Part shown: in pieces, positions 1 to 13,040 of the stretch
Layout of the letters: each line of letters begins with the position of its first letter
Numbering within the stretch: position 1 is the stretch's first letter
The notes under the pieces: generated by a model
The model's database searches: none
What the model saw: the letters and a program-made list of their open reading frames with translations, nothing else
Told to the model about the DNA's origin: nothing
Source of the DNA: Opisthocomus hoazin
Lineage: Eukaryota; Chordata; Aves; Opisthocomiformes; Opisthocomidae
DNA length: 64,000 nucleotides
Assembly: GCF_030867145.1 (NCBI RefSeq)
Contig: NC_134431.1
Span: 8,571,089 to 8,635,088, forward strand
Direction: 5' to 3'
Position numbers and translations under genes: made by a program

Positions 1-3000
1 CAAAGACCAACCTGATCTCTGGAGCCATGTTTTGGTGCCCACTGGAGCACCGGGCTGCGCGGTTCCTTCTGCAGAGAAGCGAGCAGCCGCTGCCATCTCA
101 TCCTTCCCATCCACATCGCTGCGCATCCCATCACACTTTTCAAGAACAATTTTTCTCCTTAACCACCAGCCCCAAGTTTCAAAGTTAGTTGGGGCTGGTG
201 AGGTATAAATAGATGCTGGACCAGATGGAAACTCTGTCGTGATTTATAGCTAGCTGAGCCATCACATGTTCCACTTGTACTCTGAGCAAGGGCACTATTA
301 ATTATGACACTGCCCAGGCAGATCGCACGGGAAGTTATGACAATGATATTCAAGCTGAGGACTTAAATATAACCTGGCTGTGACGTTTTGCTGAGTGAGC
401 GAGACGCAGAGAGGACCTGCCTGTTGCAGAGGCACAGCTTTCGGGGCATTTCTCCAGCGAACCCCAGAGCACTGGGTGTTTAGCAGAGCTTTGGATGGAC
501 GAAACCAACACAGCTGGTCCTTCGCAGTGACTGTTTCTTCGCAGGATTCTGCTTTTTTCCAGGCAAAGAGCAATAAAGCTGAGGGATATTTTTTCCGTGC
601 TGAGGTTGTGTTTTCTCACTGTTCTCCAGCAGCTGCTTTGAGAAGAGCCCACGTTACAGGCACTCTCTGATACAGACAAAACCTCCTGCTCCAGACGAGG
701 AATTAAGACTGAGCTTCACCAGCAAGGCTCCTCTTATAGTAATTTGCCATCCCTGTGGAGCCCCAGCAACGTGCTTCTGGATCCTGAAACCTCCTGAACC
801 TTCGGAGGAAGGAAAAGGCTCCTGTACGAGACCCCGGGAAAGGGAGGGCTGGGAGAAAGCAGCAGCAGAGGAGGGAGGCTGAGCCCTGCCTGTGGCCGGC
901 CTGTCCTGCCAGCTACCCGCACTGCACCAGGCCAGCTAAGCCCTGCGAAGGGAGCGCTGCCTGTGCCTGGCCCGAGGAAGCGCCCAGAACAAAACAGGCG
1001 GTGTGAGCATCCCACCCCCAGCCCCTGCATCCTTCCCTCCGCAGGCCCAGCTGGACGAGGAGCACTGTCACACGCGTCACCCCGAGGGGCTGCGCAGAGC
1101 GGGGAGAGGGACGGCTCCTTATCGGCGTTTCCAGGGGGGCTGAGGATCAAAGGACCTGCCAAAGGTCATCTGGGAGAGGCTGGCCCTGCACCAGATCTCC
1201 TCAGTTTCACACCTCTCTTTGTCACTGGCTGTTTCTCCTTGTAGCCCACACTTCAAACATCTATTCAGTTAGCCGATGTGAATTGGGATTTTGCTAATTA
1301 CTGGAAGAAACTGAAGCCCAGGGCGAAGGGGGTGACTATCCCTACCTTCCCCCAAGCCCTTTCTGCCTGAGGAACAGATTCTCCATCGTTTACAGAGCAG
1401 TCAGTTCAAGAACAGTTTGCAGATGTCCTGATTTTTCTGGGACCTGCTGCTCAGTGGTAAAATGAGAACATGAGCCACAGCCTCCTCTTGCTTTTAGAAA
1501 GCCTTGACCTCTTGCATTGCCTGCACTGCGTAGCTTGCAGAACACATACAAGTGTCACACAGTACTGTCAGACAGAAAGAAATCTTTACAAAAGCTTCCT
1601 TGGGAACTCTTTGCATCACAAACTGAATAAGATGTGCAATTACAGAGCCACGATTTAAGAACTTAAGACCCGGCTAAGCTCGATAGAAGGTATCAGACTT
1701 ACAAACAATATGTAGGGAGAATTTAATCTTGCAGGGACTGCAATTATTTGAGGGGAGAGATTGTGGTTGGGATTAAGAGCCAAATTACTGTACAAGTTTT
1801 ATTAAATCTTTATATTTACAGCTATACCTTATTATGGATATTTTGGGACAGGAGCTTGGTTTTGTGATGGGCATAAATCTGGAAAAATAGTTTGGATTCT
1901 CTGAAACAGGTGAAACACGAAGAAAATGGATGTGGACCTTATCTGGGCTGCTGACTACTTGAAGCTCACACACAAGCATTTCATTAAGGCACGCAATTTT
2001 CCAGAAAGCACCAAAAGGAGGCAAAAAACAATCTAATTTTCCCAGTGTTCCTAAAAAACACCAAAAGAAGCCCTGAGCACATACACGCACCCCTCGCTGG
2101 GAACCCTCCCTTTCCACCTGCATGCGCGCTGGGAAGCACGTCTCTGAGCACCCCTGTTTTGAACTGGTCTCAGTATTCAGGCACCACAGAAACATCCCCT
2201 CGGGGAAGCAAGCTCCCATTACCTCAGAGCTCAAGGGACAAAAGCCCAGCTCATTCCGTGGGCTGCTGGCAGGGAATTAATGCGCTTGGCAGGGGTCTGT
2301 GCCCGGATGGCCGCAGCCCCGGCTGGACACGTGTGGTGGCTTTGTGGCAGCCGGGGGACGTGGGAGCAGGGGGCTCGGGGGCTGCCGGGCGCTCACGCCT
2401 GTGCCTGGGCCCGCAGATATCTATCTTCCACCCGACAAACGAATCCAAACACACCGATGCCGTGTCTTGGTGTGCAGCACGCATATCTGCGCAGACAAAT
2501 GTTTGATTTGGAGTTAGCATCATTGGTGCAGCGGAGAGGGCAGGAGCTGGGACAAATGCTTTACCCCTTGGTGTCTCAGATTTAGGTGGCTTTACGCAGC
2601 TGGCAGCCGACTCTGGGACCGGGAGCTGAGCTTGGAGCCGAATGGAGCTGGTTGTCCCCAGCAACAGTGTGGCATCCCTTTCCTGCTCTGTGACGGGTAC
2701 TGTCATGTTATTAGAACAACACTGCCTGCAAAAATACTTGGGGAAGCAACATGGAGTATCCCTGGCTCGATGCAGGCAGTGCTGGCCCCTGTGTCCCCTC
2801 GCAGCAGCTACCTGCAGCTTGTCCTTCGTGCCAGTTACCTGGCTGTGAGTGCTCGTCTTGCTGGATGATGTTTAACAAATCTGTTCGTGTCTCTGCACCT
2901 CTGTAAGTGGGGTGACAAATGCAAAGTGCTTTGAGATCCTCTGTGGGAAATACCTCTCTCCTATCGCCAGGCCTGAGCATGTGGGCATTGTTCTATTGAC

Positions 3001-4718
3001 CAGGAGTGCAGGTCTATGCCAGGTGAACACGGATATAGATCACACATCTTTACACAAACCGCAGAGGCCAGGAGTTAGGGGAAGGAAGGAGCAGTCTGGG
3101 ATGGGGAGCAAAACACTAAGCACACACTGAGGTGTTTGGGGTCACATCTATGGCACCAGAAACACTTCGACCTCTGCTGCAAAGAAATGCATTTCCTGCT
3201 GTTCAGGCTCCCAGCTAGTCTCGCTGCCGGCCAAGGAGCAAAGCTGCTCCAGCACTCGCCTGGTGCCTGGTGCTTGGTGTGGGCTGAGAGGGCTGCGTCT
3301 CTGCGCCGGAGCCGTGCCACCTCCCCGCGGGCACAGCTCCCGTGCAGGCTGCTGACACCCCGCCAGGGCTGGGCACTGTCAGGGCTGGCACAGCGGCAGG
3401 AGAGGCGATCTGTCCCCGTCACCTCTCGCTGCGGTGCTGCTGGCTCACCCACTGCTCTTTAACAGGTCAATCTCCCCGCCTCCATTTGCTGCTTTGCCCT
3501 TTCCAGCCCAGCACAACTGCTTTATTCGTGCTGGGATTCACATGGTTTCCTAACTTGGGTCAGTCTGGGCAATTCCAGCTTGTGCCAGGTCCCAAAGACC
3601 TTTTCCCCTTCCCACTTTCCATCAGGAGAGGCCAAGGGAAAGCCGGGGCAGCAGCACACACTGCCCTGATGTGGGCACCCGGGAGCTGCACATCCCGAGA
3701 GCATCGCGGGCACCGTGGACACATCGCTGTTCGAGGAGTAGGGGGATAACATACTGCAGTGAAAGTGCCCTCCTTGTCCTGCTTGTCACCGTGCCCGTGG
3801 TCACCTGCCACCACAGGCTGATCCAGACAAAGTCTCGTTTCTGTCAAACAGCTTTGTGAGCCCTGTCCCAGGCTGGACTGCTGCTCCCAGGCCAGCCGGG
3901 CTCGCCTGCAGCATCCTCCCAGGGCCAGCACCGTCCTCCTTGCCCGCTGCCCGCTGCTCTGCCCAGGCAGCATGAAGGCAACGGGCAGGGAAATATTCAG
4001 CTAGTTCAGCGCTGGCTTGTAAAAAGAAGTAATATCAGAGAAGCCTGATTTTCTCAGCAGGATGAGCACTTCTAATTTATGGTGACAGGGGGAAGTAATT
4101 TGATGTTTTCTGGTGGCTGCACTCTTTATCAGCCATAACTTAATCCCCGTGGTGCAGAGCGCTGGCTCTGCATGGAGAGAGCTGCTGGACGAGGCTCTCT
4201 GTCGGGAAACGGCCCCACCGAGCCGCGGCCAGGCTCTCCATCAGGACGCAGCAGGCTCGGTGCTAGCTCCCACATACCCACTGCTGCTTCCCCAGCACTG
4301 CAATACGACCTCCGCAGGGATGCAGCACTGGACCACCTTACACACACCGCCAGCATCCTCTGCTCCCCATGCCCTCCCGGGCAGGAAAACCAGCTGTGCC
4401 CACTGCTGTGCCCTCTGGCATTTGCACACAACTCCTGCCACAGCACTTGCTGGAAAATCTGTGCACAAGCCCCAGCTCAGCAGCGAGCAAAGAAAAGCAA
4501 GGGCCCTTCCCTCCAGCACATTTGCTCAGGCAGCAGCATCCCCGCTGTGGGGCCGCTTCCCCCTCCCCGAGCTACCAGCTCCTTCCCCAGTGACCCTGGC
4601 TCACTCCCACTGCGGTTGCTGCCGTTCTGGGTGATTAATTCAGTGTGAGTAATTTTGGAGCAGATGATCTCATTCACGTGGCTCCTGCTATTCCTCCAGC
4701 AGAGGAGAGGGAAGGGGG
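1..4718. other. 5' intergenic flank, no gene recognised
   Basis: This is GC-moderate, unique-looking DNA far upstream of RIMS4. Open frames of 60-170 codons exist on both strands, but they overlap one another in several frames, are rich in Pro, Ser, Arg and Ala, lack recognisable domains, and have no matching splice-site architecture. I treat them as chance. A TATA-like box (TATAAATAG near 203) has no supporting gene. In mammals the YWHAB gene lies on the 5' side of RIMS4 (known synteny), but no 14-3-3 exon was recognised here. Confidence 0.6.
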
Positions 4719-4809
4719 AGAGGAGAGGAGAGGAGAGGAGAGGAGAGGAGAGGAGAGGAGAGGAGAGGAGAGGAGAGGAGAGGAGAGGAGAGGAGAGGAG
4801 AGGAGAGGA
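4719..4809. repeat. (AGGAG)n pentanucleotide microsatellite
   Basis: A nearly perfect tandem array of the 5-bp unit AGGAG runs for about 90 bp (roughly 18 copies), preceded by an impure purine stretch from about 4700. The + strand is all purine and the - strand all pyrimidine. Every frame through it is open, giving repetitive Arg-Gly-Glu-Glu peptides on one strand and Leu-Ser-Ser-Pro peptides on the other. These are artefacts of the repeat, not proteins. Length is likely to vary between individuals. Confidence 0.97.
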
Positions 4810-7800
4810 ACACAATGTCCATGAGAGCTGTCCCTCTGCGCATGCTCAAGAAGCTCAGCACCAGCTTGCAGAGCACTTAGTGCTACAGGCAGAGCAGAAG
4901 AAAATTTGCTGGCAAATTCGTTTCTCTCAATAGAGGGCAATTTACTCATGTAGGCTGATAAGGGCTCAATTATGGCTTTGCAACATGGCCAGTATTTGGG
5001 GCTGTGAGTGGCTGCCATGGCCTGGCTTGCTGGGCTTCTGGGCAGCTGGGAAAGGTCCCTGACGTGGGATGTGGCACTGGATGGCCAACCCATGGTGGAC
5101 TGCCAAGAATTGCCCCTGCCACGGGATGAGGAGGCTTTGGGAGGGGTTGCAGGGACCCGCTGTGGTTCCTCCCCCCTTGCCAGTGGGAAACCCCGGTGGG
5201 TCTGTCACCCTCTGACTGCCTACAAAGAGTTGGAGACGTTAAATAAATCTGTGGGCCCATGTTTGGAGGGATGGGACCTGCACGGAGGCAGCTGCCCTGT
5301 CATGGGTGCTTGGGTGATGCAGCAGCCATCAGCCAGCAGAGGGAGGGCGGCAGCACTGCCCTGTCCCAGGCTGCACCGCGAGGAAACTGGAGCAAACCCT
5401 ACGAAATGAGATGAGATTAGCAAAGCAGCTGAATTATTCTAAGCTAATAAAGTACCTGGTCCAGATGGCTCCCACCATGAATACTATTAAAGAGAAAAAC
5501 TCAGGCTAAATTAGGAGGTTTGAGGCTAAGGCTTTTAATTCATGTGCAGAAGATGCTCTGTGGGGTGGGGAGCAGCCCCCTGCTCCCCGGCTGCCTCCAG
5601 GGGCAGAGATTTGGTGCTTCCTTGCAGCCCTGGAGAGATGAGTATGTGCTCTTCCTCACCCAATTTCTGCTGTCTTTCCCTTGGGAACCCATGCTGGCCA
5701 CTTCTGTTGCCCGCTGGCACCACCAAGCTTGGAGCCATGGAGGTATTTTCCTGCCACGCAAGCGCCCAGACAAACTCCAGCTGCTTGGGATCTGTTGGCA
5801 GAATGATTTCCCAGCCCTCAGGGTGGTCTGAGCCCCCGGATGCCTCCATGCTGGCCCCGTCTCGCTGCTGGATGGGACCCCACACTGAGAGTCTCTACTA
5901 AGGGAGCAGGCAACATGAGTCTACTCCTGAATCTTGGTGCTTGAAATGAGCTGTAAGCAGCGATGAGATCTGTGCTGTGTTTGCCTTGTGAAGGGCTGAG
6001 CTGCAGCCCCAGGTGCAGAGGGGCTCAGTGGGAGGCTGGATTCAAGGGTCAGCCACAAACCACGGCCTGCCAGGTACCATTTATCCCTCCCTCACCCTGG
6101 GAAGTGCATGCCAGAGGCAGTAAGTGAGATATTGGTGCAGAGCAAGGGTAGGCACAGCCCTGAGCTGAACGGGAGAGAGCGTGGTAGTGCTAACCAGGGT
6201 CCAAAGCGCTTGGCACACCCATACCATGCAGAGGAGAGTGACAGCTCGTGACATGGGCTTGATACCAGTCACAGCAGCTCAGGGCAGGGAAGCAGAGCAG
6301 GCAGGACTCAGCGGGTGCTCAGAGGCACAGAATTTCCTACCCATTGTGGTGTTTGGCTGAGGATGGACATTTAAAGCACGTCCTTATTCCAACAGTGAGA
6401 GGGAGAAACTGATAGGGAGAAAAGAGCTGGTTTTGCTCCATCTACAGTGACTGAGGCGATAGATGGCTGTTTAGTTTTTGAATTACCCTGATGAGATGTA
6501 TAAGCTTGTTATTTGTTTTAATTAACGTGAAGGAAGCTGTCAGTGTGCCAGAAAGTAGCGAGAGAGGAGGAGCAGGGAGGAGAGATGGGGACATTTGGAA
6601 CTGAAGCATCCTATTAATATCCTTACTGTTGTATGAAAGGTCATTAATGAACCAAAGCAAAATGAACAGGAGGGAAACAAGAGAACTGAATCCCTCCCTC
6701 CGCCTCCCACCGTCTGCATTGCCACCAGGACACCTTCCAAGCACTGCTGAAGCCCTGCTGCCCCTTGTCCCATGCCTTTCTCTGCTGTCTTCAAGCTGCG
6801 GGGGGGACCCATGCTCCGGTCGGTGCTGGGAGGGGTGGGAGGTTTTCAGGGAAGATGAGAGCTGGCGCCTCACGCTACTGACACAAGGCTGCTCAAAACT
6901 GCACCCATCTGCTGACACCCAGAACAACATCTCCTGCTTTGCCCAAGGACCTCGCCTGGACACGGCGGTGGTGCCGTGGTGAGCAGTAAGACCTGGCCTC
7001 TGCTGCCAATCTGCTGCTGAAGGCATCGAAACCCCAGCCCTGGAGCGATGTTTGACAGGGAGAGGTGCTGAAGCAGGCAGCAAACCCTCACTGGGTTTAT
7101 TTCCCTCATTTTTTTCTGCTCTTTTGGAGGTTAAAGTGACCAGTGTGTGTGTTCCCAGCCCTGTGCTGAAGCTCTGCTTGCCCAGGAATTGATTTGCCAC
7201 GCTTGAGATGGAAGAAAACAAAGATTAAATTTAAGCTGTTTGTTCAGTATCTCAGTTATGCAATTGGACATTGTAGATTAGGGAAGGTGACCTCCTGTAG
7301 CACAGGGGGGATTTACCAACATGTTTGAGCAAATATTACACTTCCTGGGATCCAGCACAGCTCAGGATGGAGGAGAAAAGGGTACCAGCCCGGCTGCCCT
7401 TCCCACCTGCTCTGTCTGCCTGTGCAGGTCCCTAAACCCTGATGATCTCCATCTTCCCCCAGAGCCTCAGACTGGAGGACCCAGGATCTCCAAAGCAGGG
7501 GACAGCCTTGCTTCCTCCAGCAAGGAGGAAAGGGGGAACAGGAAAGGAAAGAAAGATGAATGGGAGGAGAAGGAGGAATTGAGCCTTTGCAGGATCTCTG
7601 CCACCCGCTAAGCAGGAGCCCCAGGAGATGGAGGATTTTGTTCTGGCCACCATCTCCCACACTCCCAGCTCCCAAGAGCTTTGCGGTGTTGGTGCAGCCA
7701 AGCTTCGGGCTCTCGCTCGCTGCAGGGAGGCTCCCCAGGGCCAGGGCTCGTCCCGATGGCTGGGGCAGTGGGCAGGCAGAGCAGAGGACACCACGCTAGA

Positions 7801-10800
7801 GACCATGGGAAGGTTCATTAGCTCAAATGGCCTTAACAGACCAGCAACTTAAAATTTAAATCTGTGTGCTAAAAAAGAAAAGAAGGGAAAGAAGCCTGGC
7901 GAGGACTGGTGTTTGCATTGCAAACTGTCACTGTCTCTGTTTGTGAAAAGGCTTTTGACTGACAGCAAAGTTTGTCAGAGGCATCTGACGTCAGAGCCCT
8001 GCACAGCGAGGTGTCGGCGTGACAGCTTGCCAACGGCAACAGCAGCATCAGCCGCCTCTGGGTAGCTCCAAGCTCTCCTCCTCCTCCTCCTCCTCCTCAC
8101 CAGGGTTTCAGAGCAGACAAGCAGGCTGTCCCGGCACTGACCTGCCCGCTGCCCGTGGAACTCCCGGGTGGAGGAGGAAAGGAAAGATGCTCTCAGGCTT
8201 ACTGGATGCCACACGGCTGCGGAGCTGTTGTACCCCCGTGATGGAGACATCCTGACCCAGGCAGGGCAAGGTGCCCAGAGCCACCTCCCTCTCCCCGCAG
8301 CCCCAGCCTCCCACTGGGCCCTGCAGCAGCTCGCCCAGTCTGCAGCCCAGGAGGGGAGCTGGGCTGCTCACCGGAGCCGTGTAGCAGAGCAGACGCCAGC
8401 CCGGCACCTCCCAGGTGCAATGCAAACCCCTCGCAGTCCTCCAAACCTCACCTGGGGATTTTACCTAACCAAGCGCTCCACAGCCCCTTCTCTGGCTTCA
8501 GAAAATTCATGAATGTGCTAAATGCCAGACTGCAACGCTGACCACCTCCTAGACCTTCCCCCTCTCCTTGCTGGCTTTTGTGCCACCTCTGACATGACCT
8601 GGATGAAGCAAGAGCTCTGTCTGAAGTAAACCAAGGGAATCAGCAGGAGGCTAAACCAGTTCTTGCATGCTCTGACACTGAAGTAATATAGTAGCTCTAG
8701 CAGGGGCAACACCAGGACAGAGCTGAGGACAGAGGAGGAGGCTGGGGCAAAGGCAGCACGAATGGCTCATGTTTGCTCTCTTGATGTGAGATCTTGCAAA
8801 TGGAAATAATTCGCCTGGAGAGCATTTGTTCCTCAGGCAGGGGCTGTACCACTGCAGGCATCCTCAGAGGCATTGCTGGCCCTTTGTGCAAATAAATAAA
8901 TCAATAAAAGCAGTGGCTATGGTGAGAGATTTGGCCGTCCAGGCTTGGAAACACCTGAGCCACCCAGGATAATCGCCCTGTGGCCATGGACAGATGGATC
9001 TTCTGAGCCCTCAGACACCTGCTTGCCACTGAAGTGGTTTCGTCCATCTGTTTAATGCTGTGCTAGCTGGGAAATTGTTTCTCTGCTTTGGCTTTAAATG
9101 ATGAATTGTTGCCGGAAAGATTATCCTTTGTTTATCTCTCTTTGTTCCAGTGACCCCCTTCGCTGCCTCTCCTCTCACCTCTGCTCGGGCGCTGCAGGAG
9201 CGACCGGTGCCGCTGAGGGCAGAGGGAGCAGGAGATGTGATCACTCCCAGCCCTGAGTATCAGACTGCTCATCGTTCCTGCACGCCATCCCATCCGCAGC
9301 TGAAACCCTGCCTCCGTCCATCTCACGGCTTCTCCAAAACACAGAGTGGGGTCTAGCACCCCTGAGACTAGAAAGGAGCATGAGAAATACGTGCTAGTTG
9401 GAACGAGAAAGGTGGGGAGGAGGAGGAGAACCGACCTCCACATCTCAGCCCTCCCTCCCTTCACCCCCTGCCTCTAATCTCCTCCATGGAGAGAGCAGGG
9501 GGCTGCTCTCTGTGCTTGCACAGGAAGGTCTGTGCGTGCTCCAGACGGGGCTGTGGAGGCATCACCCTCCTGCTGAGGGCCGGAGGGACGTCCTGGGATG
9601 GAGGGACACACGGATGCTCCACCCCGGCTTGGCTCAGGCAGGCTCTGGTGGGACCAAGCCAGACTTGCGGCACGCTCGGCTGCTGCTGGCGGGGCTTGGC
9701 ACCGGGCGAGAAGAGCTGGGCTTGGAACCGGCTGCAAGACCCTGTGTGGGCGCTCCCCACGTAACTCCAGCACCCTGAGCCCCAGCACCACGGGCACCTG
9801 AATGCCCCAGGGTGAGGCCACCTCTGTGGCCCTGCTCAGATGATTTCCTCTGTTTTCCGTCTCCAACAGAGTGGTCTCTAGAAGAGGAAATTGCCAGCTT
9901 GATTTGCAGTTTAGATAATTTCCCTCAGAAAAATCCTCGGGCTGTAACTCTCTTAAGAGGGCCAAGTATTTTCTCTCTGAAATTTGACGTGGCTTGCTGC
10001 TCTGTCGATGCAGTGAGTGAAGCTGTTTAACGTCCTAAGCAAGCTGGGTCCCCTACCAAAAATCAGTAGGAGCAGTGACCCCAAGCCCCAAAACCACCTG
10101 TGAGAAGCTCCTATTTCATTTGTGTGTTTCTGAGAATGGGAGCCTCAATTCTTCTCTGGTCCCTGACGACACGGACCCACCGCTTGGGAACCAGGTTTTC
10201 ACACTAATGAATTCGCAGAGGAAACAGAGCCGCTACCAAACCGAATTGAATCTCACTGAGGAAGCTTTGCAGCATCAGCCCAGCTCAGCACAAGAGCCAG
10301 AATAAAGCAATGAAGTGACAGGATGGATTCATCTGTAATTTGGTTAGAGCTGGGGTGGGAAATCTGCAAAAGGTCACAGTGACACTAAACAAGTGTCTTG
10401 TATTAAACCCAGCTCAAGTTTTCATGTCTCGGTAAAAGAGCTGGAGCATCTATAACTAGTAGCAGGTTATTTTTGGCACCTCAACCTATTTTGTAGCTCC
10501 CAGGAGGACAAAACTGCTTCTCTTTGACTTTGCAAAGCCTGGATTTCTTTTTGTGCCTGCAGGATGCTGGGATCTGCATTTAAATTCTTCTGCTACTGCC
10601 TGTCTTAAAGACTCACAGGTCCAAGCGATTACTGTTCTTGCTTGCTTTGCATAGAGCAAAGAGCCCACAACCTAGATGAGAGCTGCGCTGGTCAAGCTGC
10701 TGTTCAAAAAAACGATGCAAAAGGTGTCGCAGCCCTAAAGAGCCTAAATTCTCAGCAGTGATGGCCTGAGGGGTCACTCTGTTGTTCCCTTCTTACAGGT

Positions 10801-13040
10801 CACTGGGCCACAGATATTTGCTTCAGGTCACTTGGAAAGTCAGTGCCGGAGGCTGGTACCAGAGCCAGGCCATCAGTGGTTTCCACGGACCCGTCACCAG
10901 ACAGGTTTCCATGGCTCTCCCTCCTCCTTCGCGTGTCCCTTCCCGAGCCCCGGACGCACCCACACCATGTTCCCACACTTCCGAAGGCTGTTTGTCAGAT
11001 GGGTGCCAGATCTCCGGTTCTGCAACACACTGTGTGACATCTGGTCTGCCTTCCCCCCCTCCGCTTCTCCCAAATGGAGATAGCCGGAAAAATATTTAAG
11101 CCAGCATACATGGACCCATCGAAATCAAAGTACTTCACAAAATTGTCTGCATTTTACTGGAATTTTGTTTTGAAATGAAACAAACAAACAAAAAGATCTG
11201 GCAGCATCAACTTATCTTGTTTCAGCATTTTTAGGAGAAAGAAAACCTTTCTGTTCTATTCTGAAAAGGCTTTTCACTGCTGAGATTGTTTCAGAAAATA
11301 GCTAAATCAAGCAAAAAGCAAATTAAAAAATCAAAGTCTTTTGGAGACGGATCCAGTTTCCTGATTTTTCTCTGACTGGCAGCCCAAGGGGGCAGTGCCA
11401 CCCGGGCATCCCACCCGGCACAGCGCTGGTACAGCACTGCTCGCCTCTGACTCCCTGTGTCTGCACCGGGGCGACAACAGAAGAGTGGGAAGGTGACCTA
11501 CGGCTAGCTAAAACCTAGGAAAGCCAGGCAAAATCAGGGAAACCCTGCTATCCATCAGGAGATGCTTCTCCTCTCATCAAGGACCAACCTCCAGAATAAA
11601 GCTGTGCACCAACAAGGGACAAAAAGGACTCGTAATGTGACAGAAGCAGATGTCTCAGAGGATTTCAGGCAACCTCTGCCTCTGTTTCCTGCAGGAGGAA
11701 GAGCTGGGTGGGTTCTTCCATCCCATCAATGCACGTAACAGCCATGACGTGTACCTGGGACAGGAGTGCTCTCACACTGCTCGGGCCAGGGCCCCATCCC
11801 AGCAAGGTGGGGACAACAGGGCTGAGTGCTGCAGCACCCTGACACTCTCCCAGCACGCCGGCGATGGGAGCAAACCCCACAGGGCTGGGTACAGCTCACA
11901 GGGTGCGCAGGTTTCTGCCACAAAGTTCGTTCTAGGAGAGTTTTCAGGGAATTCAGGTCTCTGTGCTTAAGCCTGGTCTTCAGTTACCCAAACATCTGAT
12001 CACTTCATGTGTCAGTATTTCACATTTTCTTCAAACACTTGAGTGTACAAGGCCACTCTTCATCTTGCTGGCATTACAGAAAGTGGCCCTGCTAGGGAGC
12101 AGAGCCCCTGGCAGCACAGGAAAGCTGGGCGGATGCCTGCAGAGCCATCAGCTGGGGACTGGGGCAAGCATGTATGTGGGGAGCACCTCCTCCAGCATCC
12201 ATCCAGGGCTCCAGCATCCAGCGTATTTTGCCTTGAAAAGCAAAACCAAGCATCTGCTCCAATAAGCGATCTCCCCCAGGGCAGTAATGCATCTTCTAGA
12301 TCAAGAGCTCTTCTGTGCTAAAACTGGAGCAGTCAGTGGTGCAGGGCTGTTGCACGGGAACCAGAGTGCAGTCAATGCACCAGTGCTGGGAAACACAAGA
12401 TGTCCTGGGGTTCAGTGGCATGGGGTACATCTCTGTGAGAGCTGACACATGAGATCACGACACATACAAGTTTATTTACGCAATTTGATCACAAAAGAAA
12501 TGAAAGGTGATTTGAGCCACTGGATCCGCACAGTGAGCTGGTACAAATGCTGAGGAGCATGTCACCAGAACACTGAAGAGCTTGGGCAGATGCTGCTGGA
12601 TAACCAAAATTCCTGCCTCCTTTAGTGATGTGAATTTTAGACAGGCAGGAGGGAGAGAAACAAACACAGTGCCTAAGAAACTCAAAAAGCCTTAAACCTG
12701 AACCTCCAGCATGGGGATTGTACTGTCCACCCAGTCCACAAGGGATCCAAAACCGAGCTGGCACAATACGTGCTGATGCATAATCAGTGGGGAATATCCC
12801 CCTCCCATATTTCTACACCCCCCACAATCTTACTGAAATAAACTAAAAGCAATTCTTGGACCTTGTAAGACAAGGTAGCTATCTCTACAGCCAGCCAGCA
12901 GCAGATTTATTGACCTCTAAGATGCATTCAAACCATATTTTCTTTCATATGACAAGTGTCCTATTTTACAAAAGCAGTTTTTCAGCAGTCCTAAATCACT
13001 ACTGCAACTCCATTTTGTCACAAGCAAACTGAAGATGCTT
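4810..13040. other. Intergenic, no gene recognised
   Basis: A long GC-rich unique region without a supported gene. The longest open frame here is on the - strand at 6442-7221 (259 codons). It has mixed low-complexity composition and no domain I can recognise, and it is not bounded by plausible splice or polyadenylation signals. Only a short CTC run (8074-8098), several A-rich patches near 7860 and 11170, and a possible very decayed LINE fragment near 5449 stand out. Confidence 0.55.
8074..8098. repeat. (CTC)8 trinucleotide run
   Basis: A perfect run of about eight CTC units. It is short and lies in intergenic DNA. It is a potential polymorphic microsatellite and shows no link to a gene. Confidence 0.9.

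Noticed and set aside
203..211. TATA-like box TATAAATAG
   Set aside because: No start-site context, open frame or gene follows it. AT-rich matches like this are common.
4655..5093. Frames with Arg-Gly-Glu-Glu or Leu-Ser-Ser-Pro repeats
   Set aside because: They are translations of the AGGAG microsatellite, not proteins.
5449..5469. Short K-V-P-G-P-D-G translation resembling a LINE reverse transcriptase motif
   Set aside because: Only seven residues, preceded within a few codons by a stop and with no flanking similarity. It may be a very old LINE remnant but cannot be supported.
6442..7221. 259-codon minus-strand open frame
   Set aside because: Long for noncoding DNA, but it has no recognisable domain, no splice or polyadenylation context, and competing frames on the + strand. 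A protein search with no hits would confirm the rejection.
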